A stretch of DNA of 64,000 nucleotides from Bradyrhizobium sp. 138 (GCF_023074075.1 NZ_JADPKT010000033.1:1-64000), one strand, 5' to 3'. Counted from the stretch's first letter, positions 18,327 through 28,032 are shown. Program-made: numbers and translations. The notes: generated by a model not told the origin, from the letters alone.

Positions 18327-19400
18327 TCACCAGCTCCTGAGCGCACCGTCCTCGCGCATCATCTCGACCAGCATGCCTTCGCGCAGGCCCCGGTCGGCGA
18401 CGCGCAGGCGCGGCAGCGGAAAGGCGCGCCTGATGGCATCGAGGATGGCGCAGCCGGCGAGCACGAGATCGGCGCGCTCGACGCTGATGCAGTTGTTGCC
18501 AGCGCGCTCCTCATAGCTCATGGCGAGCAGCTTGGTGATGGTCGCGGTGATGTCGGAATCGTTCATCCAGATGCTGTCGATGCGGCGGCGATCGTAGCGC
18601 GCGAGGTCGAGATGGATGCCGGCAAGCGTCGTCACCGTGCCCGAGGTGCCGAGCAGGTGCATGTCGGCGAGATCGCCGCCATGCTCTTCCGCGAACGGCG
18701 CGACGTGGTTCGCGACCTCCTGCTCCATCGCAGCATAGATTTCCGGCGTCACGTCGCGGCCGCCGAACTGCTCGGCGAGCGTGACCACACCATAAGGGAT
18801 CGACATCCAGGCTTTGATGCGCGGCTCCGGATTTTCCGGGTCGCGCTCGATCCGCACCAGCTCTGTCGAGCCGCCGCCGATGTCGAACAGAATCGCGCCG
18901 CGTCCCCTCGGGTCGACCAGCGGCGAGCAGCCGAGCACGGCGAGCGCGGCCTCGGTCTCGCGGTCGATCACCTCGAGCTCGATGCCGGTCTCGGCCGCAA
19001 CGCGGCTGCGGAACCCCTCTGCATTCGAGGCCGCACGGCAGGCCTCGGTTGCGATCAGCCGCAGCCGGCGCGCTTTCCGCAGATTGATCTTGTCGCGGCA
19101 GATGCTGAGCGCAGCGATGGCGCGCTCGATCGCGGCCTCGCTGATGCAACCCGTGGCCGAAACACCCTCCCCGAGCCGGATGATGCGCGAGAAGGAATCG
19201 ACCACGCGAAAGCCGTCCTGGGTCGGACAGGCGATCAGCAGCCTGCAATTGTTGGTGCCGAGGTCCAGCGCCGCATAGACGCCGGTTCCCGGCGCCTGCG
19301 CGCCGACGGCCGGTTCAGTGGCCAACGCCACCGCGGCCATCGACCCCTCCAGCTCACCGTGCGGCGCATGGCCGTCGCGGAGCCGCGTGTGGTCATTCAT
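18327..19400 (-). CDS. Ppx/GppA-family exopolyphosphatase
   Basis: 357-aa protein of the sugar kinase/Hsp70 actin-like fold. Phosphate-binding motifs are [16 protein letters not shown] near residue 42 and [13 protein letters not shown] near residue 155. Substrate is inorganic polyphosphate and/or pppGpp. It is shorter than E. coli Ppx (about 500 aa) because it lacks the C-terminal HD-type region, as is common in alphaproteobacteria. The ATG at 19400 was chosen over the more upstream 19511. It is coupled with rlmE downstream. Confidence 0.9.
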   Translation of the reverse strand: MNDHTRLRDGHAPHGELEGSMAAVALATEPAVGAQAPGTGVYAALDLGTNNCRLLIACPTQDGFRVVDSFSRIIRLGEGVSATGCISEAAIERAIAALSICRDKINLRKARRLRLIATEACRAASNAEGFRSRVAAETGIELEVIDRETEAALAVLGCSPLVDPRGRGAILFDIGGGSTELVRIERDPENPEPRIKAWMSIPYGVVTLAEQFGGRDVTPEIYAAMEQEVANHVAPFAEEHGGDLADMHLLGTSGTVTTLAGIHLDLARYDRRRIDSIWMNDSDITATITKLLAMSYEERAGNNCISVERADLVLAGCAILDAIRRAFPLPRLRVADRGLREGMLVEMMREDGALRSW

Positions 19401-19609
19401 ACAAACTGTCTTTCCGCGGCCGGTCGGGCCGGTCTGGAATTGCTTTTTCGCCTGAAACATTAGCAGCGCGGCGGGTATGCGCAACAACGCATCACATGGG
19501 ACCATGCCCATTCGTGCGTTGTCGTGAACGGGGTCGTGGGTTATCTCAGTGGAATCCGGTCCCCCGCTGCCGCGAAAATGCGCAAATACCGGCTTTTCAG
19601 GTCATTCCC

Positions 19610-21982
19610 ATGCAAGAACACACCAAATCGTCCACGCTCGAAAACGCTATTGCACTGCAAAAATATGGCGTCGGGCAGCCCGTCCGCCGCAAGGAGGACG
19701 ACACGCTGGTGCGCGGCAAGGGCCGCTACACCGACGATTTCAACCTACCCGACCAGGCCTATGCCGTGGTCGTCCGTTCCACCCACGCCCATGGCGTCAT
19801 CCGCGGCGTCGGTATCGATGCCGCCAAGGCGATGCCGGGCGTGCTGGGGGTTTGGACCGGCAAGGACCTCGATGCCGCCGGCTACGGCCCCTTCACCTGC
19901 GGCCTGCCGCTGAAGAGCCGCGACGGCTCGCCCCTGCTGCAGACCAACCGTCAGCCGCTCGCAACCGACAAGGTCCGCTTCGTCGGCGATCCCGTCGCCT
20001 TCGTGGTGGCGGAGACGCTGGCGCAGGCCCGCGATGCCGCGGAGGCGGTCGAGCTTGACATCGAGCCGCTGCCGGCCGTGACGGATCCCGCGGAAGCCGC
20101 CAAGCCCGGCGCGCCACAGCTCTATGAGCACATCCCTGATAACGTCGTGCTCGACTACCATTACGGCGACGTGGACAAGGTCAACGCGGCCTTTGCCAGC
20201 GCCGCCCATGTCACCAGGATCGACATCGAGAACACCCGGGTCGCGGTGGTCTCGATGGAGCCGCGGGTTGGCCTCGCCTCCTACGACAAGAAGACCGAGC
20301 GCTACACGCTGCAGGTCCCGACGCAAGGTGTGGCCGGTAACCGCGCCAACCTCGCCAAGAACCTGAAAGTGCCGAACGAGAAGGTGCGCATCCTCACCGC
20401 CAATGTCGGCGGCTCCTTCGGCATGAAGAACATCAACTATCCCGAATACATGTGCATCCTGTATGCGGCGAAGGCACTGGGCCGTCCGGTGAAATGGCTC
20501 GACGAGCGCTCGACCGCCTTCCTCTCCGACAGCCACGGCCGCGCGCAAAAAATCCATGCCGAGCTGGCGCTCGACGCCGAGGGGCATTTCCTCGCGGCAA
20601 GATTGTCCGGCTACGGCAATGTCGGCGCCTACATCACCGGCGTCGCGCCGGGGCCGCTCTCGCTCAACACCGGCAAGAATTTTTCCAGCGTCTACCGCAC
20701 GCCGCTGATGGCCGTCGACATCAAGGTGGTGCTGACCAACACCACGCTGATGGGCGCCTATCGCGGCGCCGGCCGGCCCGAGGCGAACTATTACATGGAG
20801 CGGCTGATCGACCGCGCCGCCGACGAGATGGGCATCAACCGGCTGACCTTGCGCAAGCGCAACTTCATCAAGCCGAGCCAGATCCCGTTCCCGGCCTCCT
20901 CCGGCGTCACCTATGACAGTGGCGACTTCCAGGCCGTGTTCAACAAGGCGCTCGAAATCTCGGACCACGAGAATTTCGCCAAGCGCAAGAAGGAGAGCAA
21001 AAAGGCCGGCAAGCTGCGCGGCATCGCCGTCGGCTCCTATCTCGAAGTCACCGCGCCTCCCGGCGTCGAGCTCGGCAAGATCGTGTTCGATGCTGATGGC
21101 ACCGTGCAGCTCATCACCGGCACGCTCGATTACGGCCAGGGCCATGCGACGCCGTTCGCGCAGGTGCTGAGCGCGCAGTTGGGCGTTCCCTTCGAGAGCA
21201 TCAAGCTCGTGCAGGGCGACAGCGACATCGTCCACACCGGCAGCGGCACCGGCGGCTCGCGCTCGATCACCGCAAGCGGCCAGGCCATCGTGGGGGCGGC
21301 CAAACTCGTCATCGAGAAAGGCAAGCGCGCGGCGGCGCATATGCTCGAAGCGTCCGAAGCCGACATCGAATTCGAAGGCGGCCGCTTCACAATCGCCGGC
21401 ACCGATCGCAGCATCGACATCATGGAGCTCGCCAAGCGCTTGCATGACGGCAAGATGCCCGAGGGCGTCCCTGATACGCTCGACGTCGATCACACCAGCG
21501 AACCGGTCGCCTCGGCCTTCCCGAACGGTTGCCACGTCGCGGAGGTCGAGATCGATCCGGAGACCGGCGTTGTGCAGATCGCGCGCTACAGCGCGGTCAA
21601 CGATTTCGGCACGGTGATCAACCCGCTGCTGGTCGCGGGCCAGCTCCATGGCGGCGTCGTGCAGGGCATCGGCCAGGCCCTGATGGAGCACATCCGCTAC
21701 GACGACAGCGGCCAGCCGATCACGGGCTCGCTGATGGACTACGCCCTGCCCCGCGCCGAGGACGTGCCGAACATGACCGTCGGCGATCACCCGGTGCCCG
21801 CCACGACCAATCCGCTCGGCAGCAAGGGCTGCGGCGAAGCCGGCTGCGCCGGCAGCCTGTCGACAGTGGTGAACGCCGTGCTGGACGCGCTCTCGGACTA
21901 CGGCATCAAGCACATCGACATGCCGCTGACCCCGGAGCGCGTGTGGCGCGCGATCCAGGAGGCGAAGGCAAAGGCGGCGTAA
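19610..21982 (+). CDS. form-II molybdenum hydroxylase large subunit (CoxL-like)
   Basis: 790-aa molybdopterin-binding subunit of the xanthine dehydrogenase family. Visible blocks are GSFGMKN (Moco binding), AYRGAGRPE (the form-II signature; form-I CO dehydrogenases have AYRCSFR), GTGGSRSI and GCGEAGCAGS with the active-site Glu. It is thus likely an aldehyde or N-heterocycle hydroxylase rather than a true CO dehydrogenase. No FAD or 2Fe-2S subunit gene is adjacent, so partners must lie elsewhere. The ATG at 19610 is followed by the normal N-terminus; upstream codons look non-coding. Confidence 0.92.
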   Translation: MQEHTKSSTLENAIALQKYGVGQPVRRKEDDTLVRGKGRYTDDFNLPDQAYAVVVRSTHAHGVIRGVGIDAAKAMPGVLGVWTGKDLDAAGYGPFTCGLPLKSRDGSPLLQTNRQPLATDKVRFVGDPVAFVVAETLAQARDAAEAVELDIEPLPAVTDPAEAAKPGAPQLYEHIPDNVVLDYHYGDVDKVNAAFASAAHVTRIDIENTRVAVVSMEPRVGLASYDKKTERYTLQVPTQGVAGNRANLAKNLKVPNEKVRILTANVGGSFGMKNINYPEYMCILYAAKALGRPVKWLDERSTAFLSDSHGRAQKIHAELALDAEGHFLAARLSGYGNVGAYITGVAPGPLSLNTGKNFSSVYRTPLMAVDIKVVLTNTTLMGAYRGAGRPEANYYMERLIDRAADEMGINRLTLRKRNFIKPSQIPFPASSGVTYDSGDFQAVFNKALEISDHENFAKRKKESKKAGKLRGIAVGSYLEVTAPPGVELGKIVFDADGTVQLITGTLDYGQGHATPFAQVLSAQLGVPFESIKLVQGDSDIVHTGSGTGGSRSITASGQAIVGAAKLVIEKGKRAAAHMLEASEADIEFEGGRFTIAGTDRSIDIMELAKRLHDGKMPEGVPDTLDVDHTSEPVASAFPNGCHVAEVEIDPETGVVQIARYSAVNDFGTVINPLLVAGQLHGGVVQGIGQALMEHIRYDDSGQPITGSLMDYALPRAEDVPNMTVGDHPVPATTNPLGSKGCGEAGCAGSLSTVVNAVLDALSDYGIKHIDMPLTPERVWRAIQEAKAKAA

Positions 21983-21993
21983 TTGTTGTTCAT

Positions 21994-22236
21994 CTCTCCC
22001 CGCTTGCGGCAGGGCTATCGCATTTGAGAGCTTATCCCTGCGGCCATCCTTCGAGACGCCCGCTTTAGGCGGGCTCCTCAGGATGAGGACGGAATGTGCG
22101 GCAGCAGTTTCAACGGACACTGATGTCGTTTAGCCTCATCCTGAGGAGGCGCGTAAGCGCCGTCTCGAGGGACGAGGCGTGCGCGCAGGCCGTCGCTACA
22201 AATCATATGCGATAGCCCTGCCGTTTGCGGGGAGAG
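21994..22236. repeat. composite inverted repeat
   Basis: Two 30-base arms (21994-22023 and 22207-22236), nearly perfect complements, enclose two further repeats in opposite orientation: 22044-22088 (CATCCTTCGAGACGCCCGC ... GGATGAGG) and 22134-22190 (CTCATCCTGAGGAGGCGCG ...). The inner type recurs at 42764 and 43562, and a half of the outer arm near 43637. No coding capacity is seen. It fills the gap between two convergent genes and may end transcription from both sides. Confidence 0.8.
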
Positions 22237-22242
22237 GCGAAG

Positions 22243-23043
22243 TCACGCCGCCGCCTGCTCGCGCGGCTGGTAGATTGCCGTATGCTGGCAGTGCGCAATC
22301 GGCGTCGTGCCATTGGCGACGACGAGGGCGTCGAGCTCGACGAAGCGGTGGCCCTTCTTCTCGTAGTTGGCCGTGACCTTTGCCCGCGCGGTGATCTCGT
22401 CACCGGCGCGCGCGGCCGACAACAGCTGCATGCGACTGCCGACATGGATCCACGGGCCCAGAATGGTGTTGTCGACCAGCACGCGGTTCATGACGCGCTG
22501 GATCAGGCCGGGATGGCCAAGCCCTTCACGCGCGAAGACCGGGTCGGTCTCGCGGATGTCAGCGAGATAGCCGGCCGCATCCGGCCCGGCCCAACGGCGT
22601 GGTGTCGTGCCCAGCCACTTGCCTATTTCGAACGTCGCCGCGCTGACCGGCCTCCGCTCGGTGACCACGGGCGCGGCGACATAGTCGCTCGCCAACACCG
22701 CTGGAGCAGCGGCCGGCAGCGACGCCGTTCCGGTCGCGCACAGCTCGGTGCGGCTGAACACCTCGATCGTCAGCAGCTCATTGTGCTCGGTGGCGTCGAC
22801 ATCGGCGGCCTCGCCGTCATAGACCGGCTTGATGAAGCGGGCCTCGACCAGCCCGCGCGACAGGAAATCGCGCCCCCAACGGGCAATCGGCACGTGCATC
22901 ATGTAGGCGAAGACGTCCACGCCCGGGACCAGCCCGCCGGAAAAGCCGAAGCGGCGCGCCACCGCGTCGTCATGCATCTTGTTTTCGGATTGCTTGGCGG
23001 TGTTGTAGGCCTCGACGCGCCAGGTTTCGAGCCGGTTCGGCAT
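22243..23043 (-). CDS. hotdog-fold (MaoC/FAS1-dehydratase-like) protein
   Basis: 266-aa protein that reads as a double-hotdog thioesterase/dehydratase. The N-terminal half has FSGGLVPGVDVFAYMMHVP, close to the MaoC-type motif around the active-site region. The C-terminal half has QRVMNRVLVDN and VGSRMQLLSAARAGDEITARAKV, a typical hotdog strand-helix. Substrate is probably an acyl-CoA. The clear catalytic Asp-His pair of hydratase 2 is not obvious, so enzyme activity is uncertain. The ATG at 23043 was chosen over the upstream ORF start at 23100. Confidence 0.7.
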   Translation of the reverse strand: MPNRLETWRVEAYNTAKQSENKMHDDAVARRFGFSGGLVPGVDVFAYMMHVPIARWGRDFLSRGLVEARFIKPVYDGEAADVDATEHNELLTIEVFSRTELCATGTASLPAAAPAVLASDYVAAPVVTERRPVSAATFEIGKWLGTTPRRWAGPDAAGYLADIRETDPVFAREGLGHPGLIQRVMNRVLVDNTILGPWIHVGSRMQLLSAARAGDEITARAKVTANYEKKGHRFVELDALVVANGTTPIAHCQHTAIYQPREQAAA

Positions 23044-23148
23044 GATGGGCGTTCCCTGTAGTCTTGTTGTTTCGGGCCGATCGTAGGCCGCCGGGAACAC
23101 CGGTCAATCCCCTCGCCTTTGCGGCCCGAATGGGGTACCACGCGGCCA

Positions 23149-23640
23149 ATGACCGATACCCCCACCCGCATCTATGTCGATGCCGACGCCTGTCCGGTGA
23201 AGGACGAGATCTATCGCGTTGCGCTCCGGCACGGCGTGCCCGTGAGCGTCGTCGCAGGCAATTTCATCCGCGTGCCGCCGGACCCGCTGATCGAGCGTAT
23301 CGCGGCAGGTAGCGGCATGGACGCCGCCGACGATTGGATCGCCGAGCGCGCCAAGCCCGGCGACGTCGTCGTGACCTCGGACATTCCGCTGGCGAGCCGC
23401 TGCGTCAAGGCGGGCGCCGAGGTGATCGCTCCGAACGGCAAGCCGTTCACGGAGGAGTCGATCGGGATGACGCTGGCGGTGCGCAACCTGATGACCGACT
23501 TGCGCTCGGCCGGCGAGGTCACCGGCGGCCCGCGCTCGTTCGCACCGCGCGACCGCTCCGCCTTCCTCTCGGCGCTCGACCAGACGCTGCGCCGGATCCA
23601 GCGCCGCCGCGCTGACCAGACCGCCACCAGTCAGGGCTGA
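23149..23640 (+). CDS. DUF188 (YaiI/YqxD family) protein
   Basis: 163-aa protein of the UPF0178/DUF188 family. The signature is [17 protein letters not shown] at about residues 9-25, and [20 protein letters not shown] further on. The acidic residues and fold resemble PIN-type nucleases, but no function has been shown that I can name. It ends 2 bp before the ABC-F gene, so the pair is probably co-transcribed. ATG at 23149 chosen. Confidence 0.9.
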   Translation: MTDTPTRIYVDADACPVKDEIYRVALRHGVPVSVVAGNFIRVPPDPLIERIAAGSGMDAADDWIAERAKPGDVVVTSDIPLASRCVKAGAEVIAPNGKPFTEESIGMTLAVRNLMTDLRSAGEVTGGPRSFAPRDRSAFLSALDQTLRRIQRRRADQTATSQG

Positions 23641-23642
23641 TC

Positions 23643-25454
23643 ATGGCGCCGCCGCTGATCCAGTTGAAAGACATCAGGCTGACCTTTGGCGGCACGCCGC
23701 TGCTATCAGGTGTCGAGCTCAACGTCGCGCCATCCGAGCGCGTCTGCCTGATCGGCCGCAACGGCTCGGGCAAGTCGACACTGCTCAGAATCGCGGCTGG
23801 CCTGGTCGAGCCCGACGGCGGCATGCGGTTCGTGCAGCCCGGCGCGACCGTGCGCTATCTGCCGCAGGAGCCTGACTTCGGCGAGCACAAGACCACGCTG
23901 GCGTTTGTCGAGTCAGGTCTCGCGCCCGGCGACGACCAGCACCAGGCACGCTATCTCTTGGAGCAGCTCGACCTCACCGGCGATGAGAACCCGCATGATC
24001 TCTCCGGCGGCGAAGCCCGTCGCGCGGCGCTGGCCTATGTGCTGGCGCCCTCGCCCGACATTCTGCTGCTGGACGAGCCGACCAACCATCTCGATCTCTC
24101 CACCATCGAATGGCTGGAACAGGAGCTGGACAGCCGCCGCAGCGCCCTGGTGATCATCAGCCACGACCGCCGCTTCCTGACCAATCTGTCGCGCTCCACG
24201 GCGTGGCTCGACCGCGGCAAGATCAAGCAGATCGACCGCGGCTTTGCCTCGTTCGAGAGCTGGCGCGACGAGGTGCTAGCGGAAGAAGAGCGTGACCAGC
24301 ACAAGCTCGACCGCAAGATCGTCGACGAAGAGCACTGGCTGCGTCACGGCGTCTCCGGCCGGCGCAAGCGCAACGTCAAGCGCCTCGCCAATCTGCACAC
24401 GCTGCGCGACCAGCGCCGCAACTATCGCGGCACCGCCGGCACCGCCAGTCTCGCGGCGGCCGAGGCGGAGCAGTCAGGCAAGCTGGTGATCGAGGCCAAG
24501 GGCGTCACGAAGGCCTATGGCGAGCGCAAGATCGTCGAGAATTTCTCGACCCGCATCCAGCGCGGCGACCGCCTCGGCATCATCGGGCCGAACGGCGCCG
24601 GCAAGACCACGCTGGTCAATCTGCTCACCGGCGGCATGCAGCCGGATTCTGGCATGATACGTCTCGGCGCCAATCTGGAGACGGCCACGCTCGACCAGCA
24701 CCGCGAAAGCCTCGATCCCAAGTCGACGCTGGCCGAAGCCCTGACCGGCGGCCGGGGCGACCAGATCATGGTTGGAGGCAAGCCGAAGCACGTCGTCGGC
24801 TACATGAAGGACTTCCTGTTCGCGCAGGAGCAGCGCGGCACACCGGTGGAAGTGCTCTCCGGCGGCGAGCGCGGCCGGCTGATGCTGGCGCGCGCGCTGG
24901 CAAAGCCCTCGAACCTCCTGGTGCTGGACGAGCCGACCAACGATCTCGATCTCGAAACGCTCGACGTGCTCGAGGAGATGCTCGGCGATTACGAGGGCAC
25001 GGTGATCCTGATCAGCCACGACCGCGACTTCCTCGACCGCGTCGTCACCTCGGTGATCGCGCCCGAGGGCAACGGCAAGTGGATCGAATATGCCGGCGGC
25101 TACAGCGACATGCTGGCGCAGCGCGGCGCCGACCTGAAGCGTGAGACGGCGACGGCGCAGGCTCCCGCCGAGAAGAAAGAGGAGCGCGCAGCTGCTCCCG
25201 CCTCCTCGCCCAAGCGGAAGCTCAGCTTCAATGAAAAGCACGCGCTGGAAACCCTGCCGAGGAAGATGGAGACGCTGCAGGCCGACATCGCCAAGCTGCA
25301 GCGCGTGCTCGACGATCCCAATCTCTATGCGAGGGATCGCAAGACATTCGACGACACCTCCGCCGCCATCGCCAAGGCGCATGAAGAACTGTCCGCCGCC
25401 GAGGAGCGGTGGCTCGAACTGGAAATGCTGCGTGAAGAAATTGAACAGGCATAG
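23643..25454 (+). CDS. ABC-F family ATPase (Uup-like)
   Basis: 603-aa soluble protein with two ABC domains and no membrane part. First domain: GRNGSGKST, LSGGEARRAAL, LLLDEPTNHLD. Second: GPNGAGKTT, LSGGERGRLML, LVLDEPTNDLD. The linker after the first domain is charged and helical (the ribosome P-site interaction motif). A C-terminal tail rich in Ala/Lys/Glu ends in a coiled coil (last 80 residues), as in Uup, which also binds DNA. Probable role is in translation or ribosome function. It begins 2 bp after the DUF188 gene. Confidence 0.93.
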   Translation: MAPPLIQLKDIRLTFGGTPLLSGVELNVAPSERVCLIGRNGSGKSTLLRIAAGLVEPDGGMRFVQPGATVRYLPQEPDFGEHKTTLAFVESGLAPGDDQHQARYLLEQLDLTGDENPHDLSGGEARRAALAYVLAPSPDILLLDEPTNHLDLSTIEWLEQELDSRRSALVIISHDRRFLTNLSRSTAWLDRGKIKQIDRGFASFESWRDEVLAEEERDQHKLDRKIVDEEHWLRHGVSGRRKRNVKRLANLHTLRDQRRNYRGTAGTASLAAAEAEQSGKLVIEAKGVTKAYGERKIVENFSTRIQRGDRLGIIGPNGAGKTTLVNLLTGGMQPDSGMIRLGANLETATLDQHRESLDPKSTLAEALTGGRGDQIMVGGKPKHVVGYMKDFLFAQEQRGTPVEVLSGGERGRLMLARALAKPSNLLVLDEPTNDLDLETLDVLEEMLGDYEGTVILISHDRDFLDRVVTSVIAPEGNGKWIEYAGGYSDMLAQRGADLKRETATAQAPAEKKEERAAAPASSPKRKLSFNEKHALETLPRKMETLQADIAKLQRVLDDPNLYARDRKTFDDTSAAIAKAHEELSAAEERWLELEMLREEIEQA

Positions 25455-25457
25455 ATT

Positions 25458-25539
25458 CGCAGGATGGGTGAGCGCAGCGAAACCTATCGCCAAAGGGATT
25501 AGGTTATGATGGGTTTCGCTTCGCTCTACCCATCTTACG
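25458..25539. repeat. inverted intergenic repeat
   Basis: Arms at 25458-25484 and 25511-25539 (AGGATGGGTGAGCGCAGCGA against TTCGCTTCGCTCTACCCAT) can form a long hairpin between the ABC-F and D-threonine-aldolase-like genes. This GATGGGT/ACCCATC type is one of the common intergenic elements of Bradyrhizobium. Confidence 0.75.
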
Positions 25540-25561
25540 GGTCCGGAAATAGAGAGATAAT

Positions 25562-26641
25562 ATGACCACTCCCCTCGCCGCAAAAATCGCCCGCGAATAC
25601 GGTACGCCCTGCGCCGTCATCGACATGGACAGGGTCGAGCGCAATATTGCGCGGATCCAGAAGGCCTGCGACGAGGCTGGCGTCGCCAACCGGCCGCATA
25701 TCAAGACGCACAAGAACCCGACGATTGCGAAGATGCAGGTCGCGGCCGGCGCCAAGGGCATCACCTGCCAGAAGCTGGGCGAAGCCGAGATCATGGCCAA
25801 CGCCGGCATCGACGACATCCTGATCAGCTACAATCTGCTCGGCGAAGAGAAGATGGCGCGGCTCGGCGCGCTCCGCGCGCGGGCAAATGTGACCGTCTCC
25901 GTCGATAATCTGACAGTCATCGACGGACTGATCAAAGTGCCCCATCTCGCGGGTCGAGAGCTGCGCGTGGTCGTCGAGTGCGATACGGGCCGCAAGCGTG
26001 CCGGCGTCGAAACTCCAGCGGAAGCGATCGAACTGGCACGCGAATTGTCGGCTTGGCCTGGGCTGAAGTTTGCCGGCTTTCTCATGTACCCGACGGAGAC
26101 GGGCTGGGCGGAAGCGCAGCGGTTTTTTGACGAAGCGCTCGCCGGCGTGCGTGCGGTCGGGTTGGAGCCAGAGATCGTCTCCACCGGAGGTACGCCGAAC
26201 CTGAAGAATCTCGGCAAGCTCAAGGGCGGCACGGAGCACCGCTTCGGCACCTATATCTACAACGACCGCATGCAAGTCGCAGCCGGTGTCGCCACCTGGG
26301 ACGATTGCGCGCTGCACATCTATTCGACCGTGGTCAGCCGCGCCGCGCCCGAGCGCGGCATCCTCGATGCCGGCTCGAAGACGCTGACGACAGACACTGG
26401 CGGTCTCGACGGCCACGGCCTGATCCTGGAGCATCCCGAAGCCAGAATCGCGCGCTTCGCCGAGGAGCACGGCTTCCTCGACCTCTCCCGCAGCAACACG
26501 CGGCCCAATGTCGGCGAAATCGTCCGCATCGTGCCGAACCACGTCTGCGTCGTCGTCAACATGATGGACGAGGTGGTGATGGTCCGCGGCGAGGAGATCA
26601 TCGGCACGCTGCCGGTGGCGGCGCGGGGGAAGTTGCGGTAG
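25562..26641 (+). CDS. D-threonine aldolase-like PLP enzyme
   Basis: 359-aa alanine-racemase-fold PLP enzyme (D-TA/DSD family). The PLP lysine is in PHIKTHKNP at about residue 47. The C-terminal His-x-Cys metal pair is in VPNHVCVVV at about residues 326-334. GTYIYNDR and GLDGHGLI are further family blocks. It should cleave D-threonine, D-allo-threonine or other D-3-hydroxy amino acids to glycine and an aldehyde, or deaminate D-serine. It stands alone between repeats. It is a distant relative of the gene at 3685, so the window has two such enzymes. Confidence 0.88.
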   Translation: MTTPLAAKIAREYGTPCAVIDMDRVERNIARIQKACDEAGVANRPHIKTHKNPTIAKMQVAAGAKGITCQKLGEAEIMANAGIDDILISYNLLGEEKMARLGALRARANVTVSVDNLTVIDGLIKVPHLAGRELRVVVECDTGRKRAGVETPAEAIELARELSAWPGLKFAGFLMYPTETGWAEAQRFFDEALAGVRAVGLEPEIVSTGGTPNLKNLGKLKGGTEHRFGTYIYNDRMQVAAGVATWDDCALHIYSTVVSRAAPERGILDAGSKTLTTDTGGLDGHGLILEHPEARIARFAEEHGFLDLSRSNTRPNVGEIVRIVPNHVCVVVNMMDEVVMVRGEEIIGTLPVAARGKLR

Positions 26642-26811
26642 GCGGTTCGGCACCCGCGCATCCCTCGAGGCTCGGCCTCCGGTGCTGTCGCACCGGAAAC
26701 CGAGCACCAGGATGACGCTCTCTGTTGAACGAAGCTGAGAGACGGCGCTCTCTCGTAGCCGTCACCCTGAGGCGCCGGAGCGCAGCGGAGGCTTCGAAGG
26801 GCGACGGCGTT
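26642..26811. repeat. palindromic repeats between convergent genes
   Basis: The gap holds two repeat elements. CATCCCTCGAGGCTCGG... to ...CCGAGCACCAGGATG is at about 26660-26715, with an internal hairpin CCGGTGCTGTCGCACCGG at 26680. CACCCTGAGGCGCCGGAGC ... GAAGGGCGACGG is at about 26763-26807. Both resemble common Bradyrhizobium intergenic repeats and may end transcription from both sides. No gene seen. Confidence 0.6.
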
Positions 26812-28032
26812 CTAAGAACGCTTCAGCCATGCCAATACACCCCTCCCCGCCGCGGCACCCGTCGCAAACGAGGCCTGCAGCAGATAGCCGCCGGTCGGCG
26901 CTTCCCAGTCCAGCATCTCGCCGGCCGCGAACACGCCCGGCTGCTTGCGCAGCATGTAGTGGTCATCGAGTTCGTCGAAAGTGATGCCGCCCGCAGTCGA
27001 GATGGCGCGATCGATCGGGGCCATACCGGTGAGCTGAACGGGGATTGCGTTCACGAGGTGCGCGAGCTCGGCTGGCGAGAACGCGGCAAGCGGCCGGCCG
27101 GAGGCGATGGCGGCTTCCTGCATCAGGCCGATGCCGACCGGCGACAATTGCGCGGCCTTGCGCAAAAAATTCGCCAGCGATTGCTTGCCGCGCGTGCCTG
27201 ACAGCCGCGTCGTCAGCGCGGCGGCGTCGAGGTCGGGCCGCAATGCGATCGAAAGCCGCGCCTGCCCGAGACCCAGCACCGCCTCGCGCAGTTCCGCCGA
27301 CAGCGCGTAGATCGCGCCGCCTTCGATGCCGCCCCGCGTGATCATCGCTTCGCCGCGCACGGTGTGCGCACCAATCGTCAGCGCCACGCCCTTGAGCGGC
27401 TGCCCCTCGAAACGATTCCGGAAGACGTCGGACCACGCGACCGTGAAGCCGGAATTGGCTGGCCGCAGTCTTGAGATGGCGACGCCTCTTGCCGCGAGGA
27501 GTTCGACCCAGCCGCCATCCGACCCGAGCCGCGGCCAGCTCGCACCGCCGAGTGCGAGGACCGTGGCGTTGGCAACGACGGCCGCCTCGCCATCCGGCGT
27601 TCGAAACAGCAGCCGGCCCTCGCCGTCCCAGCCCGTCCAGCGATGACGGAAGGCAAATCGCACGCCGCCGGCATCGAGGCGCCGCAGCCAGGCGCGCAGC
27701 AAGGGCGAGGCCTTGAACGCTTTGGGAAACACCCTTCCGCTGGTGCCGACGAAGGTCGGCTCGCCCAGCGCTTCGCTCCACGCCCGCAACGCCTCAGGCG
27801 GAAACGCTTCGATCGCCGCCTGCAGCCTCGGTGCCGCCTCGCGATAGCGCGCCATGAACTGCGGCAGCGGCTCGCTGTGGGTGAGATTGAGTCCGCCTCG
27901 GCCCGCCATCAGGAATTTACGGCCGGCGGACGGCATCGCATCATAGACAGTGACGCGGACACGGCCCTGTGCGAGCACTTCGGCTGCCATCAGCCCGGCC
28001 GGGCCGGCGCCGATGACGGCGACGGCTGTCAG
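26812..28032 (-). CDS. BaiN/HI0933-like flavoprotein (TIGR03862 type), probable CTG start
   Basis: 406-aa FAD-binding flavoprotein of the HI0933/YhiN group; an NAD(P)-linked reductase of unknown substrate. The first ATG in frame (27990) lies after the essential Rossmann motif. The 14 codons before it read TAVAVIGAGPAGL, the expected FAD-binding start. The only plausible start before that is CTG at 28032, whose CTGA overlaps the stop of the SDR gene in the manner of the usual ATGA coupling. Further motifs: GRKFLMAGRGGLNLTH, ALGGASWPRLGSDG, and near the C-terminus AGEMLDWEAPTGGYLLQ. I am sure of the gene and moderately sure of the start. Confidence 0.83.
   Translation of the reverse strand: MTAVAVIGAGPAGLMAAEVLAQGRVRVTVYDAMPSAGRKFLMAGRGGLNLTHSEPLPQFMARYREAAPRLQAAIEAFPPEALRAWSEALGEPTFVGTSGRVFPKAFKASPLLRAWLRRLDAGGVRFAFRHRWTGWDGEGRLLFRTPDGEAAVVANATVLALGGASWPRLGSDGGWVELLAARGVAISRLRPANSGFTVAWSDVFRNRFEGQPLKGVALTIGAHTVRGEAMITRGGIEGGAIYALSAELREAVLGLGQARLSIALRPDLDAAALTTRLSGTRGKQSLANFLRKAAQLSPVGIGLMQEAAIASGRPLAAFSPAELAHLVNAIPVQLTGMAPIDRAISTAGGITFDELDDHYMLRKQPGVFAAGEMLDWEAPTGGYLLQASFATGAAAGRGVLAWLKRS

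Noticed and set aside
19745..22120. 791-aa minus-strand open frame over the molybdenum hydroxylase
   Set aside because: Antisense to a well-conserved gene with clear cofactor motifs; no motif of its own.
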